Below are positions 1-8,318 of a stretch of 64,000 nucleotides of DNA, in pieces (the first letter of the stretch is position 1; every line of letters starts with the position of its first letter). The notes beneath the pieces are model-generated. The model saw nothing but the letters and a program-made list of their open reading frames with translations, made no database searches and was not told the origin of the DNA. A program made the position numbers and the translations under genes. This stretch comes from JBGSUZ01 sp963677505 (GTDB taxonomy: Bacteria > Bacillota > Clostridia > Peptostreptococcales > Acidaminobacteraceae): positions 20,076 to 84,075 of the forward strand of contig CAXXWB010000054.1 of assembly GCA_963677505.2 (NCBI GenBank). The letters are read 5' to 3'.

Positions 1-186
1 GGAAATTACTACATTGTTGAGTTAGAAAGTGAAGAGGTCATTCAGGTTGAAAAGGGCTCTGTTACTGCGAAAGAAGGCGACGTGGTCCAAATAGAAAATG
101 GACAGATTGTCAGCGTTTTAGAAGATGAAACAGAAAAAAGAAAAGCTTCCGTAGAAGCTTTAATGAATGATTTATTTAGTGAGTGA
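1..186 (+). CDS. DUF3006-type protein, 3' end only
   Basis: The first reading frame is open from the window edge to a TGA at 184-186 and gives 61 residues. The visible part starts GNYYIVELESEE and contains KEGDVVQIENG, a pattern like the short beta-barrel DUF3006 proteins (read as I/V-x-ELE...EGDVV). In Firmicutes these small proteins often sit next to a ComEC-like metallo-beta-lactamase-fold hydrolase; that would be outside this window and is only expected. The start codon is missing. No function is known for the family. The antisense frame over the same bases is a shadow. Confidence 0.55.
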   Translation, partial: GNYYIVELESEEVIQVEKGSVTAKEGDVVQIENGQIVSVLEDETEKRKASVEALMNDLFSE

Positions 187-306
187 CTTGTCAAAGCCGT
201 ACATAGGATCAAAGATGTTCCCGTCATTGTACATGATTAAGACGATGTCCGCATCGCTTTCTTCTAAAATGTCGTAGCAGTCTTTTTCAAGATATTGTGA
301 GTCCAT
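172..306 (-). pseudogene. remnant of a coding region, C-terminal fragment
   Basis: The minus strand is open from about position 306 to a TAA at 172-174 and reads DSQYLEKDCYDILEESDADI, then VLIMYNDGNIFDP. It is protein-like, with hydrophobic strand residues and a D-x-QYL motif, and resembles the last strand and helix of SGNH/DHHW-type secreted esterase-like proteins. There is no ribosome binding site and the frame loses sense upstream of about 306. It also overlaps the end of the DUF3006 gene. I read it as the tail of a gene whose 5' part was lost by deletion or recombination. The family assignment is weak. Confidence 0.3.
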
Positions 307-473
307 TAAAGCGGATAAATGCAATATCAAATTTGAAGAACTTATTTAATTTACAAGCTCTAATATTTTTCAATGAAATAGGTGAGAAAACATCTGAGCG
401 ACTAGCTACAGAATTAAAACAATTACATGGAATTATTACATATAATAGCAATAAAATGAAAAATATATATTGA
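303..473 (+). pseudogene. remnant of an unrelated coding region, C-terminal fragment
   Basis: Directly beyond the minus-strand remnant, the plus strand has an open frame without ATG and without ribosome binding site, ending in TGA at 471-473. It reads AISNLKNLFNLQALIFFNEI followed by GEKTSERLATELKQLHG. The leucine spacing and helical character look coding, but I do not recognise the family. Its abrupt beginning near 300-307, where the opposite-strand remnant also stops, suggests a recombination junction between two truncated genes. Alternatively this is chance open frame in AT-rich DNA. Confidence 0.25.
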
Positions 474-497
474 TATAAATAAATTATTGTAGTACGA

Positions 498-506
498 TGG
501 TATAAA
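498..506 (+). promoter_or_regulatory. candidate extended -10 promoter
   Basis: TGG followed by TATAAA (501-506) forms an extended -10 element about 30 bases upstream of the start of the secreted protein gene. No good -35 hexamer is visible at 16-18 bases spacing, which extended -10 promoters tolerate. Confidence 0.35.
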
Positions 507-538
507 ATGTATAAAATAAATTATTTTGGAGGGATTTG

Positions 539-1615
539 ATGAGAGCAAGTAAGATTTTATCAAAGGTCATAGTTGTAATGTTTCTAACCAGTTTCATGTC
601 CATGGCATTTGCTGGTGCAGATCAGGTAAATGATCGTTTGACTTTTTCACAAGCGAGTAGTAACAGGTATATTTATTCTAACAATCCTGAGTATCTATTA
701 CCCGAGCATTTAGGTCCTTCAGTTACTGGCGGTTATACTATAAGTCAGGCTTTAGTTGCGAATACAAATTATGATGCAGAGTTTAGTCATAAGAATTACG
801 CTAATTACAGGTTAAGGATAGGTGTTCTGATTTGTAATACAAATAGTACCGCACAAATGATTCGAGTATTTAATAATAATAATGCAAATAGTGGTACTTA
901 TTATAGGCCCCTTGGTGCTTCAGTAGAAACTACATATTGGAAGGCATCTCCGGGTTACCAGGATATTTCAGTACCAGCAAACAAGACTGTTTTTATATGT
1001 AGTACACTAGTAAGTCACGGACAGTATGCTGTTGGAAAAGTGTTATTTAAACCATTATCTAGTAATATGTATTGTAAAATTGCGTTTGTTAAAACTGACG
1101 ATAAGGTGGTCAATCCAACTTTAGATGCAAATAATGCAATTAGTGTACCACAAGTAACTGGAAATGGTCAAACTCAAACAACAGCAGCTTATTTGTCTGA
1201 CGCAAGAACTGCTACATATGACTACACACTTGAAACAAACAAAAACAAAGCTTTTTATATAAATTTAGTGGTTCCAACAAAACAAGCGGTTTCTAACTTA
1301 AATGAGTATGAAAATCCACAATACTATCTGCCAAATAGTCGTCCTCAATTAATGGGGAATTACGGAATGTGCTATTTTATAACACTGAAAAATGCGAGTG
1401 GAAAAAAGCTACGCATTACTCCTGATTGGACTAGTGTCCATGCAAATGGCACCACATATCAAGACTACGCTATCTATGATGGGTCAATCTGGAAGAGCAT
1501 TCATATATCAGATAACCCTGGATATGTTGATCTCACTGTACCATCTAATCAAAGCTTTAAGTTTGTACTTCCTGGTGGAAATACAGGGAATGTCTATTGT
1601 AAGTTCATTAATTAG
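539..1615 (+). CDS. secreted protein with a duplicated domain, unknown function
   Basis: This encodes 358 residues with a classical signal peptide (MRASKILSK, then a hydrophobic stretch ending SMAFAGA). I start at ATG 539 because GGAGGG at 528-533 is 5 bases upstream; the TTG at 536 would be too close. The mature part holds two related beta-rich halves: NPEYLLP...SPGYQDISVPANK in the first and NPQYYLP...NPGYVDLTVPSNQ in the second, joined by a Thr/Asn-rich linker. There are no anchor, sortase motif or catalytic residues that I recognise. It stands alone, with its own candidate promoter and a terminator. Likely an extracellular or surface-associated protein; function unknown. Confidence 0.75.
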   Translation: MRASKILSKVIVVMFLTSFMSMAFAGADQVNDRLTFSQASSNRYIYSNNPEYLLPEHLGPSVTGGYTISQALVANTNYDAEFSHKNYANYRLRIGVLICNTNSTAQMIRVFNNNNANSGTYYRPLGASVETTYWKASPGYQDISVPANKTVFICSTLVSHGQYAVGKVLFKPLSSNMYCKIAFVKTDDKVVNPTLDANNAISVPQVTGNGQTQTTAAYLSDARTATYDYTLETNKNKAFYINLVVPTKQAVSNLNEYENPQYYLPNSRPQLMGNYGMCYFITLKNASGKKLRITPDWTSVHANGTTYQDYAIYDGSIWKSIHISDNPGYVDLTVPSNQSFKFVLPGGNTGNVYCKFIN

Positions 1616-1705
1616 TTAATAGTAAATATTTGTTATGCTTATATAAGTACATGTATCTTCTTATTTTTCACATCATGTAAGGGTTAGATTGAATTAAATA
1701 AACAG

Positions 1706-1744
1706 AAAGAGCGTATCGAGTAAAATTCGATACGCTCTTTTATA
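1706..1744 (+). terminator. intrinsic terminator
   Basis: A perfect 14-bp stem (AAAGAGCGTATCGA at 1706-1719 with its complement at 1727-1740) closes a 7-base loop and runs into TTTTAT. It ends the secreted protein transcript about 90 bases after the stop codon. Confidence 0.85.
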
Positions 1745-2310
1745 TGCATAGACTAGTCTGAAGGTGTTATATACTATCTGTTTTCAAAATTTTTAAGATT
1801 TATCATATAAAATATAAATGGGTTTCATCACACACTATGAAATGTTTCAGGCGAATAGTAAGTCCTTAAGAAGCGCTTGTTTAAAAATTTGAGCTAATTT
1901 CCTCAAGCGTTTATAATTTGGTATGCTGGCTTAAATAGGGTAATTACATGAGATTTTACTGTTGTTATGAAGTTGTCTGTGGTGTTGTGAGTCAAACTGC
2001 TTTTAGCACTTGAAAATATTTCTTGTAATATTCCGTATTTGCATAGAGATATATTGTATGCGTTCAGAGTTTAATTGTAACGTGCTTGATTCTGGAAGTA
2101 TTGTCCCATTCGAAAAGAAAAATGTAACTATTATAAAATACAAGGAAACGTGACTTCGCAATTGACCAGACAATATATGTATCATAGAATTAATTCGTTT
2201 TTTTGATTTTAGTTCATTGAGCTTAAAATTTATAAAAAAGACATCAACCGTGAGTTTTCATTAATAAGAAATGGTTTATGCTTCATTAATGGAAAATTAA
2301 TAATTTCAGG
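1745..2310. other. intergenic stretch without a recognisable gene
   Basis: About 560 AT-rich bases lie between the terminator and the lemA promoter region. The longest open frame (minus, 2003-2185) has no ribosome binding site and no recognisable sequence. A short plus-strand frame ending near 2154 (DSGSIVPFEKKNVTIIKYKE) looks slightly protein-like but has no start signal. I see no RNA gene, repeat or array. Confidence 0.5.
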
Positions 2311-2376
2311 GTATAATGGCTATAAGTCAATAATATAGTGACTAATAAGTGAACAAAACTGATAGGAGTGTAAACA

Positions 2377-2946
2377 ATGAAAAAAGGTTTTATGGCTTTA
2401 ATTATTATTGCAGTGATGATATTGGGTCTGGGAGGATATTTGGTTTCTACTTATAACGGGTTAGTGAAAGACAGTGAAAATGTAAAAGTGGCCATTAGTC
2501 AAATTGACAACCAACTTCAAAGACGTAACGATTTAATTCCTAACTTAGTGGAAACTGTAAAAGGTTATGCTGCTCAAGAGAAAGATGTTTTCTTAGGTGT
2601 TTCTGAAGCTCGTGCCAAATTAGCAGGGTCAACCACAGTCGGTGATAAAGCTGCAGCAGATGGGGAATTGTCAGGGGCATTATCTCGATTGTTAGCCATT
2701 GCAGAAGCTTACCCAGAACTTAAATCGGATGCAAACTTCCGCCAGCTTTCTGATGAACTTGCAGGAACGGAAAATCGAATAGCTGTAGCAAGAACAGGCT
2801 ATAATGAAATAGCCAATTCTTATAACAAAAAAGTAAAGACCTTCCCAACTGTTATTTTTGCAGGTATGCTTGGTTTTGAAAAAGTAGAATATTTTGAAGC
2901 CGAAGAAGGTGCAACAGAAGCACCAGCCGTTAACTTTGGCAATTAA
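2377..2946 (+). CDS. lemA: LemA family membrane protein
   Basis: This 189-residue protein has one N-terminal membrane helix (about residues 5-24) followed by a helical body with the family's hallmark NDLIPNLVETVKGYA (about residues 52-66) and EKDVF. LemA proteins have an N-out anchor and a four-helix cytoplasmic or extracellular domain; the molecular role is not known. GGAG lies 10 bases before the ATG. A TATAAT at 2312-2317 is a candidate -10. It is followed after 39 bases by a TPM-domain gene, the usual partner of lemA in bacteria, which supports the assignment. Length is typical. Confidence 0.92.
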   Translation: MKKGFMALIIIAVMILGLGGYLVSTYNGLVKDSENVKVAISQIDNQLQRRNDLIPNLVETVKGYAAQEKDVFLGVSEARAKLAGSTTVGDKAAADGELSGALSRLLAIAEAYPELKSDANFRQLSDELAGTENRIAVARTGYNEIANSYNKKVKTFPTVIFAGMLGFEKVEYFEAEEGATEAPAVNFGN

Positions 2947-2985
2947 TGGACAACCTTCTCTTAAAAATAATGAAGGGGGACATTT

Positions 2986-3771
2986 ATGAGAAAAATAACT
3001 AGGCACGTGCTGGCAATTTTTGTTATAGCCCTGTGCTTCTCAAGTGGGCTTATGAAACCCACTTTTGCAGAAACTGCTCTTGAAAAGGCCTTGCCAGAAC
3101 CGACCAAAGAATTTTTTGTCAACGACTACGCCAATCAGTTAAGTGAAACCACAGAAGCCCAAATACAAAGTCAGGCAGTGGCCCTTTATAAGGCCACAAA
3201 GGCTCAAGTGGTCGTGGTTACAGTTCCTTCCTTAGAAGGATACGTCCTTGAAGAATATAGTATTGCTTTGATAAATAAGTGGGGCATTGGGGATGCGAAG
3301 CTGGATAATGGGGTGCTCTTACTCCTAGCATTAGATGAGCGGCAAATGCGTATTGAAGTAGGAACCGGACTTGAAGGTCCACTCAACGACGGTAAAACCG
3401 GTCGTATTCAAGATGAGTACATGATTCCCTATTTCAAAAACAATGACTTTGACACAGGTATGCTAGGCGGTTTTACTAAAATCACTGAGGTGATTTATGA
3501 AGAATACCAGCTCACTGTTCCTAGTGATGTTGACCCTAGTCCCTACTATAATGCCAGTATAAAAGACAATGAGGATTCTGAACTGAACCCTATTGTTGGG
3601 GTAATAGTAGTCATTCTCATTATTTTGGACCTTATTTTTAACAGAGGCAGAATCACACGCATTCTCTTCTACGCACTAAGCCGAGGTGGCGGACGTGGCG
3701 GCGGAGGCGGTGGTGGTTTTGGAGGCGGCGGTGGGAGCGGTAGCGGCGGCGGCAGTTCTCGTAGTTTCTAA
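2986..3771 (+). CDS. TPM-domain (YgcG-type) secreted/membrane protein
   Basis: The 261-residue protein has a signal peptide (cleavage probably after TFAETA), a TPM domain (about residues 30-165, with FFVNDYANQLSE, AQVVVVTVPSLEG and RIEVGTGLEGPLND), one membrane helix near residues 202-216, and a glycine-rich tail ending in SGGGSSRSF. This is the standard build of YgcG-like proteins. TPM domains have been linked to acid phosphatase activity in plants and to photosystem repair; in bacteria the role is unsettled. It is co-transcribed with lemA. GGGGG lies 7 bases before the ATG. The Gly/Ser tail is low complexity and typical for the family. Confidence 0.9.
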   Translation: MRKITRHVLAIFVIALCFSSGLMKPTFAETALEKALPEPTKEFFVNDYANQLSETTEAQIQSQAVALYKATKAQVVVVTVPSLEGYVLEEYSIALINKWGIGDAKLDNGVLLLLALDERQMRIEVGTGLEGPLNDGKTGRIQDEYMIPYFKNNDFDTGMLGGFTKITEVIYEEYQLTVPSDVDPSPYYNASIKDNEDSELNPIVGVIVVILIILDLIFNRGRITRILFYALSRGGGRGGGGGGGFGGGGGSGSGGGSSRSF

Positions 3772-3790
3772 AAACTTAAAATTTCAATGT

Positions 3791-3821
3791 GAAAGCCGTC
3801 CAGTTTGGGCGGCTTTCTTTG
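3791..3821 (+). terminator. intrinsic terminator after the lemA operon
   Basis: GAAAGCCGtCC at 3791-3801 pairs with GGgCGGCTTTC at 3807-3817 around a 5-base loop and is followed by TTT. It lies 20 bases after the TPM gene. Confidence 0.8.
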
Positions 3822-3838
3822 CGAATTCTTAACATCTG

Positions 3839-3903
3839 TTTAGTTGACATTGCAACTAAATAGCGTTAATATAGTTGTGTGCACAACTGTTGTGCTTGCA
3901 ACT
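3839..3903 (+). promoter_or_regulatory. marR-MATE promoter with three GTTG/CAAC dyads
   Basis: A near-consensus promoter, TTGACA (3844-3849), 17 bases, TAATAT (3867-3872), is overlapped by three inverted repeats. They are TTTAGTTG-N6-CAACTAAA (3839-3860), AGTTGTG-N2-CACAACT (3873-3888) and GTTG-N6-CAAC (3889-3902). The first covers the -35 and the others follow the -10. This arrangement fits autorepression by the MarR protein encoded downstream (inference). Confidence 0.75.
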
Positions 3904-3980
3904 AAAAAATGCTTAAATGATAGTTCTAAGTCGATTTTGAATCTCTATACCTAGAGCTAAATCCTTTAAATGAGGTAAAT

Positions 3981-4475
3981 ATGGAAATTCGCACTCAAAA
4001 GCAAAACAAAAAATTAAATTTTGAATTAGGTCGTTCTATCTCAACAATTTACAGAATTGGAAGATGGCATATGGAGTCTAATTTGATAGACAACTCAGAT
4101 CTGTCCAGTGGTCAGCATACCTTCCTCTTCTATTTGTATAATCACGATGGTGCTTCACAGGACGAAATCAGCAGAGCCCTGTCTATTGACAAAGCTAGCA
4201 CTGCAAGAGCTATTCAAAAACTGGAAGAGAAAAAATATGTCACTCGCAGCACCAGTGAGAGAGATAAGCGAGTCAATCATGTTTTTCTTACTCAAAAGGG
4301 TTGGGACAGCCATAAAGAACTCAAGAAGAACTCCAAGGCATGGAAGACCATATTGGTTGAAGGCCTAAATGAAGAAGAGCTTAAAATGATGGAGCACATT
4401 ATTGAAAAGCTCTCTGAGAATGCTTCTAATTATAAAAAGGCAATGTTTAAGAAAGGCGGTACACATGACAAGTAG
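3981..4475 (+). CDS. MarR family transcriptional regulator
   Basis: The 164-residue protein has a MarR winged helix: DEISRALSIDKASTARAIQKL as helix-turn-helix (about residues 57-77) and a wing with SERDKRVNH, the conserved D-x-R pair of the family. GAGG lies 6 bases before the ATG. It overlaps the MATE transporter gene by 11 bases, so both are one operon. MarR proteins of this type usually repress the adjacent efflux pump and themselves and release DNA when a small, often aromatic, compound binds. Three dyads at the promoter are the expected operators. Confidence 0.92.
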   Translation: MEIRTQKQNKKLNFELGRSISTIYRIGRWHMESNLIDNSDLSSGQHTFLFYLYNHDGASQDEISRALSIDKASTARAIQKLEEKKYVTRSTSERDKRVNHVFLTQKGWDSHKELKKNSKAWKTILVEGLNEEELKMMEHIIEKLSENASNYKKAMFKKGGTHDK

Positions 4476-5835
4476 TGATCAATTAAAAACAGAGAGCGTC
4501 GGAAAACTACTGATGAAGTTTTCAATACCAGCCATTATTGGGATGATGGTTAATGCACTATATAATGTAGTAGATAGAATGTATATCGGTTGGATTGGAC
4601 CAATGGCAATGACGGGAATAGGTCTTAATTTACCCTTTATGACAATTCTCATGGCTTTTGGTATGTTAGTTGGCATAGGTGGCGCAGCTATTATTTCTAT
4701 ACGTTTAGGTCAGGGTAAAAAGGATGAGGCAGAAAAAATTCTCGGCAATGCAGTGTCACTGTTGATTCTTATTATGTCAATTGTAACTATTCTAGGTTTT
4801 ATTTATAAAAGACCGCTCTTATATTTAGCAGGTGCGAGTTCGGCAACCATTGAATATGCGGATCAGTACTTGACTATTATTTTAATGGGTGCAATTTTCC
4901 AAGGGGTCGGTTTCGGAATTAACAATATTATCCGTGCCGAAGGAAGCCCTAAAATAGCCATGTACACCATGCTGATTGGTGCCCTTATTAATATTATACT
5001 GGATCCAATTTTAATATTCGGATGCCATATGGGTATCAGTGGTGCGGCTTGGGCGACGATCTTCTCACAATTTGTTTCTATGGTATGGGTCATGAGTCAC
5101 TTTGTGAAAGGCAATGGTCGTCTAAAATTCCATCCTAAGAATATGAAATTGGAACTTTCGGTAATTGGAAGTATTATGGCAATTGGTATTTCTCCATTTG
5201 CAATGCAAATTGCAGCAAGTATTGTTACCTTAATTTCTAACAATGCTCTTAAAACAAATGGCGGTGATATTGCTATTGGCGCAATGACAGTAATCAACGC
5301 AATAGTCATTTTCTTCTTAATGCCTATATTTGGAATCAATCAAGGGACTCAGCCTATCATAGGGTATAACTATGGGGCTAAGGAATACAAACGCGTAAAA
5401 GAAGCGCTAAAGTTAGCCATTATGGCAGCAACAAGTATTTGCCTTGTGGGCTTTGTGCTAACACAATTCTTTACGGTCACTTTGATTAAAATATTTAATA
5501 GTGACCCAGAGCTTCTAAAAGTTGCTAGCTATGGCATGAAGGTATTCCTTTCTATGATGCCACTGTTAGGCGCTCAAATTGTAAGTGCTAATTACTTCCA
5601 AGCAGTTGGGAAAGCCCCTAAAGCTATGTTTCTTAGCTTGCTCAGACAAGTGATTGTTTTAATCCCAATGCTCTTGATCTTACCACATTATTTCGGGCTA
5701 AAAGGGGTTTGGTTTGCAGGTCCAATATCGGATGCAACTGCCTTTATAGTTACTGTAATATTCTTATTAGTTGAGATGAGACATTTAGAAGATTCCCATG
5801 ATTTGCATCAAGAAAGTTTAAGCCAAGCAGAATAA
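4465..5835 (+). CDS. MATE family multidrug efflux transporter (MepA-like)
   Basis: The 456-residue protein has about 12 membrane helices in two MATE halves, starting KLLMKFSIPAIIGMMVNALY and including NVVDRMYIGW near residue 40 and GINQGTQPIIGYNYGA at the start of the second half. Those motifs are typical of the MepA/DinF branch, which exports cationic drugs with Na+ or H+. I start at ATG 4465 inside the end of marR; the longer frame to 4402 lacks a start signal and adds residues that are the marR shadow. It is translationally coupled to marR. Confidence 0.93.
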   Translation: MTSSDQLKTESVGKLLMKFSIPAIIGMMVNALYNVVDRMYIGWIGPMAMTGIGLNLPFMTILMAFGMLVGIGGAAIISIRLGQGKKDEAEKILGNAVSLLILIMSIVTILGFIYKRPLLYLAGASSATIEYADQYLTIILMGAIFQGVGFGINNIIRAEGSPKIAMYTMLIGALINIILDPILIFGCHMGISGAAWATIFSQFVSMVWVMSHFVKGNGRLKFHPKNMKLELSVIGSIMAIGISPFAMQIAASIVTLISNNALKTNGGDIAIGAMTVINAIVIFFLMPIFGINQGTQPIIGYNYGAKEYKRVKEALKLAIMAATSICLVGFVLTQFFTVTLIKIFNSDPELLKVASYGMKVFLSMMPLLGAQIVSANYFQAVGKAPKAMFLSLLRQVIVLIPMLLILPHYFGLKGVWFAGPISDATAFIVTVIFLLVEMRHLEDSHDLHQESLSQAE

Positions 5836-5843
5836 AATAATAT

Positions 5844-6311
5844 TTAAAAACTATCGCTAAGCTTTATAGCCATTTGCTCAATATTTCTTTCTCGATTGGA
5901 GCCTTTCCAATTAATGATGCCAGTACCCACAATATTGCCTTTTTTCTCTTGGCAAATTGATTTCATTCTGTTGATGGTAGGTATGCCTCCCATCCAAGCA
6001 AAGGGAAAAAGGTGGGTGACAAAGAGAGCTGTTTTCTTGTTTTCTAGGGATGGGATGGCATTTAGATAAGCGAGCATAGCCCCAGAAACATTAAAGCCTC
6101 GGACAGGGCAAGCAAGTATAACGCCTTCGTAAGGGATTAAATCGGGTATACGGTCGAGTTGAATTTTAGTAGGATCGATTTCTCTTTCATCACTTGGAAC
6201 AATGCTTTCAATCGTAACGGAGTGCCCTCGGTTTTGCAACTTTTGACTTACTATTTCTGCGACAGAAAGGGTATTGCCTGTTTGAGAATGGACAATAATA
6301 CCAATGTTCAT
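5844..6311 (-). CDS. flavodoxin-like protein
   Basis: The 155-residue protein begins MNIGIIVHSQTGNTLSVAE, the FMN phosphate-binding loop of flavodoxins (S-x-T-G-N-T). LIPYEGVILACPVRGFN matches the strand and loop near the isoalloxazine ring. Length fits short-chain flavodoxins or flavodoxin-fold NAD(P)H oxidoreductases. The region after CPVRGF differs from electron-transfer flavodoxins, so the partner is unclear. AAAAGGAG lies 6 bases before the start on the minus strand. It is convergent with the MATE gene, with 8 bases between stops. Its own promoter must lie in 6312-6452. Confidence 0.8.
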   Translation of the reverse strand: MNIGIIVHSQTGNTLSVAEIVSQKLQNRGHSVTIESIVPSDEREIDPTKIQLDRIPDLIPYEGVILACPVRGFNVSGAMLAYLNAIPSLENKKTALFVTHLFPFAWMGGIPTINRMKSICQEKKGNIVGTGIINWKGSNRERNIEQMAIKLSDSF

Positions 6312-6452
6312 AGAAAACTCCTTTTGTATATGAGATTACTTTAAACCTATGCTTATTTTACACACTTGTCAATTATTAGTTTGTCAGAACAATATCAGGG
6401 TATTTTAAGTATAGTTGAGATAAGTAGTGTCAACAAAAAGGAGGTCATACAT

Positions 6453-6701
6453 ATGATTATTATGGGGATTCAAGTGGGGAATCGCGAACACGATGCCATT
6501 AAGCTCCAAGAGGTTTTAACAAAATACGGCTGCATCATAAAGACCCGTTTGGGCGTTCATGAAGCAACCGTAGAAGGTTTGTGTGCCTCGAAAGGCCTAA
6601 TTATTCTCGAATTTATTACTGGAAAAGAGAATGAAGTCAAGGACTTGGAAAAAGAACTGCACGCCCTTGAAAGTATTACTGTCAGAAAAATGGAATTCTA
6701 A
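6453..6701 (+). CDS. TM1266-like small ACT-fold protein
   Basis: The 82-residue protein starts at ATG 6453, placed by AAGGAGG at 6438-6444; an upstream in-frame start at 6366 has no such site. The sequence (MGIQVGNREHDAIKLQEVL, YGCIIKTRLGVHEA, LIILEFITGKE) has the beta-alpha-beta-beta-alpha-beta pattern of the ACT-like TM1266 family, annotated as regulators near [FeFe]-hydrogenase maturation genes. No hydrogenase gene is adjacent here. The coding ends of this gene and topB overlap by a few bases in convergent orientation. The family call is by pattern only. Confidence 0.6.
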   Translation: MIIMGIQVGNREHDAIKLQEVLTKYGCIIKTRLGVHEATVEGLCASKGLIILEFITGKENEVKDLEKELHALESITVRKMEF

Positions 6702-7753
6702 AGTTTAAGTTTTGAAAGAGCTTCAGCCAATGGTGAAAGGGTTTCTACATCCTTATTTTGCTCGGCTAAGTACTTTTTCACATCCTGCATGGAAGTCTTT
6801 GGAGCAGCGTTTTCACGTCGCTTTTTAAAGGCTTCCATTTTTTCTTTGTGTCCGCAGGGGCAAACAAAAATCTGCTGATCCCCTTGACCTTTTAATTCCA
6901 TTTTCTTATGACAATTCGGACATCTTGCATTTGTAACTCTTGAAACACCTTTTCGATAGCCACATTCTCTGTCCTGACAGACTAACATTTTTCCTTTTTT
7001 GCCACTGACTTCAAGAAGAAATTTTCCACAGTCAGGGCATTTTTCTCTGGTGAGATTATCATGCTTAAATTTTGCCTCTGAACCCTTAATTTCGTTGACG
7101 ACAGACTGAGCATAATGCATCATGTTGCCAATAAAAATATCTTTAGAAAGGCTACCTTTAGCAATCTGCTCTAACTGTTTTTCCCAATTGGCAGTTAGAG
7201 CGGGAGATTTTAGATCTTCAGGGACTAAAGACAACAACTGCTTACCTTTAGAAGTGATTTGAAGTGCTTTTCCCTTTTTTTCAATTAAGAAAGATCCTAA
7301 TAGTTTTTCTATAATATCTGCTCTTGTAGCAACAGTACCAATGCCCCCAGTTTCACCTAGAATTTTGGCATATTCCTGATTGGAAACTGCCATAAACTTA
7401 GCCGGCTTTTCCATTGCTGTCAGCAAAGTCCCCTCTGTGAAAAGAGGCGGTGGTGCAGTAACGCCAGACGTTTTTGCTAAATTTTGTACATTTAAGGTAT
7501 CGCCTTTTTGAAGGGCAGGAAGTAACTGCTCTTTGAGCCCATCCTCATTGTCCTCATCTTCAAAAATATTTTCATATGCTTCTTTCCAACCGTTTTGAAG
7601 GATTCGCTTGCCCTTGGCACGGAAGGATTCACTGCCGATTTTTGCCACAATGCTGGTTTGTTCATACTCAAATGGTGGCAGTAAAACAGCTAAGAAGCGC
7701 TTGACCACTAAGTCATAAATTTTGCGTTCATCAGGATTTAAATTGTTCAGCAA
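6698..7753 (-). CDS. topB: TopB fragment 3: C-terminal core and zinc ribbons
   Basis: This part covers the end of the core (ETGGIGTVATRADIIEKLL, the conserved GIGTxATR motif) and two cysteine clusters (CPDCGKFLLEV...CQDRECGY and CPNCHKKMEL...CPCGHK) that bind zinc and DNA. The stop lies next to that of the convergent TM1266-like gene. Confidence 0.7.
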   Translation of the reverse strand: MLNNLNPDERKIYDLVVKRFLAVLLPPFEYEQTSIVAKIGSESFRAKGKRILQNGWKEAYENIFEDEDNEDGLKEQLLPALQKGDTLNVQNLAKTSGVTAPPPLFTEGTLLTAMEKPAKFMAVSNQEYAKILGETGGIGTVATRADIIEKLLGSFLIEKKGKALQITSKGKQLLSLVPEDLKSPALTANWEKQLEQIAKGSLSKDIFIGNMMHYAQSVVNEIKGSEAKFKHDNLTREKCPDCGKFLLEVSGKKGKMLVCQDRECGYRKGVSRVTNARCPNCHKKMELKGQGDQQIFVCPCGHKEKMEAFKKRRENAAPKTSMQDVKKYLAEQNKDVETLSPLAEALSKLKL

Positions 7754-7763
7754 AAACCGCTCT

Positions 7764-8318
7764 TCAGTTGGAATGATAGGCGTGGTGATCTGAAACTTTT
7801 GAATCGTCTACAAAGTGTTTACCAGCCTTAATGGGCCCTTTAGAAATGCGAAAAGCAAGGGCTGTGTAAGGACCAACACCGCAAGCTTTGAGCCGATCTT
7901 TCAGGGTATCCACAATGTCCGCAGAAAGATAGCGGGAATCTGTACGGGGATAGGTGAGTACTTTGTGCTGTTCATAGAGCTTTTGCATAATGTTGAGGGT
8001 TTCTTTTGCCGAAAAACCATATCTGTGATTGGCGTCTCGTTGTAACTCGGTTAAGTCATAAAGGGCTGGAGAATATGTCTTTTTAAGGGATTTGTCCATC
8101 TGTGTAATTTGTCCTGATTGCCCTTTTAATTGGGTTAGAAAAGCGTCTATACGGCTAGCGTCAAAGGTTTGTGAACTGTTACTTTTAGCGTCAAACCATG
8201 TGAGTTTTAGGTCTTTTGTTATAGCGTTAAGTCCAAAGTAATGCTTAGGCTGAAAATTTTTAATTTCTTGCTCTCTGTTTGCCAACATGGCGAGGTAGGG
8301 GTTTGAACTCTGCCGCAA
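7764..8318 (-). CDS. topB: TopB fragment 2: core with catalytic tyrosine
   Basis: Real TopB sequence runs from about LAMLANREQEIKNF to SDHHA. It includes VLTYPRTDSRYLSADIV, where the tyrosine before PRTDSR forms the covalent DNA bond. No ribosome binding site precedes it, so it is not a separate gene. Confidence 0.65.
   Translation of the reverse strand: MRQSSNPYLAMLANREQEIKNFQPKHYFGLNAITKDLKLTWFDAKSNSSQTFDASRIDAFLTQLKGQSGQITQMDKSLKKTYSPALYDLTELQRDANHRYGFSAKETLNIMQKLYEQHKVLTYPRTDSRYLSADIVDTLKDRLKACGVGPYTALAFRISKGPIKAGKHFVDDSKVSDHHAYHSN

Noticed and set aside
536..538. TTG as the start of the secreted protein
   Set aside because: It lies only 2 bases after GGAGGG; the ATG at 539 has the better spacing.
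2003..2185. 60-residue minus-strand frame in the 1.7-2.4 kb gap
   Set aside because: No start signal, no recognisable motif and hydrophobic AT-driven composition.
4402..4464. Longer N-terminus for the MATE transporter
   Set aside because: The added residues are the marR coding strand in another frame and are not MATE-like; the family starts at ATG 4465.
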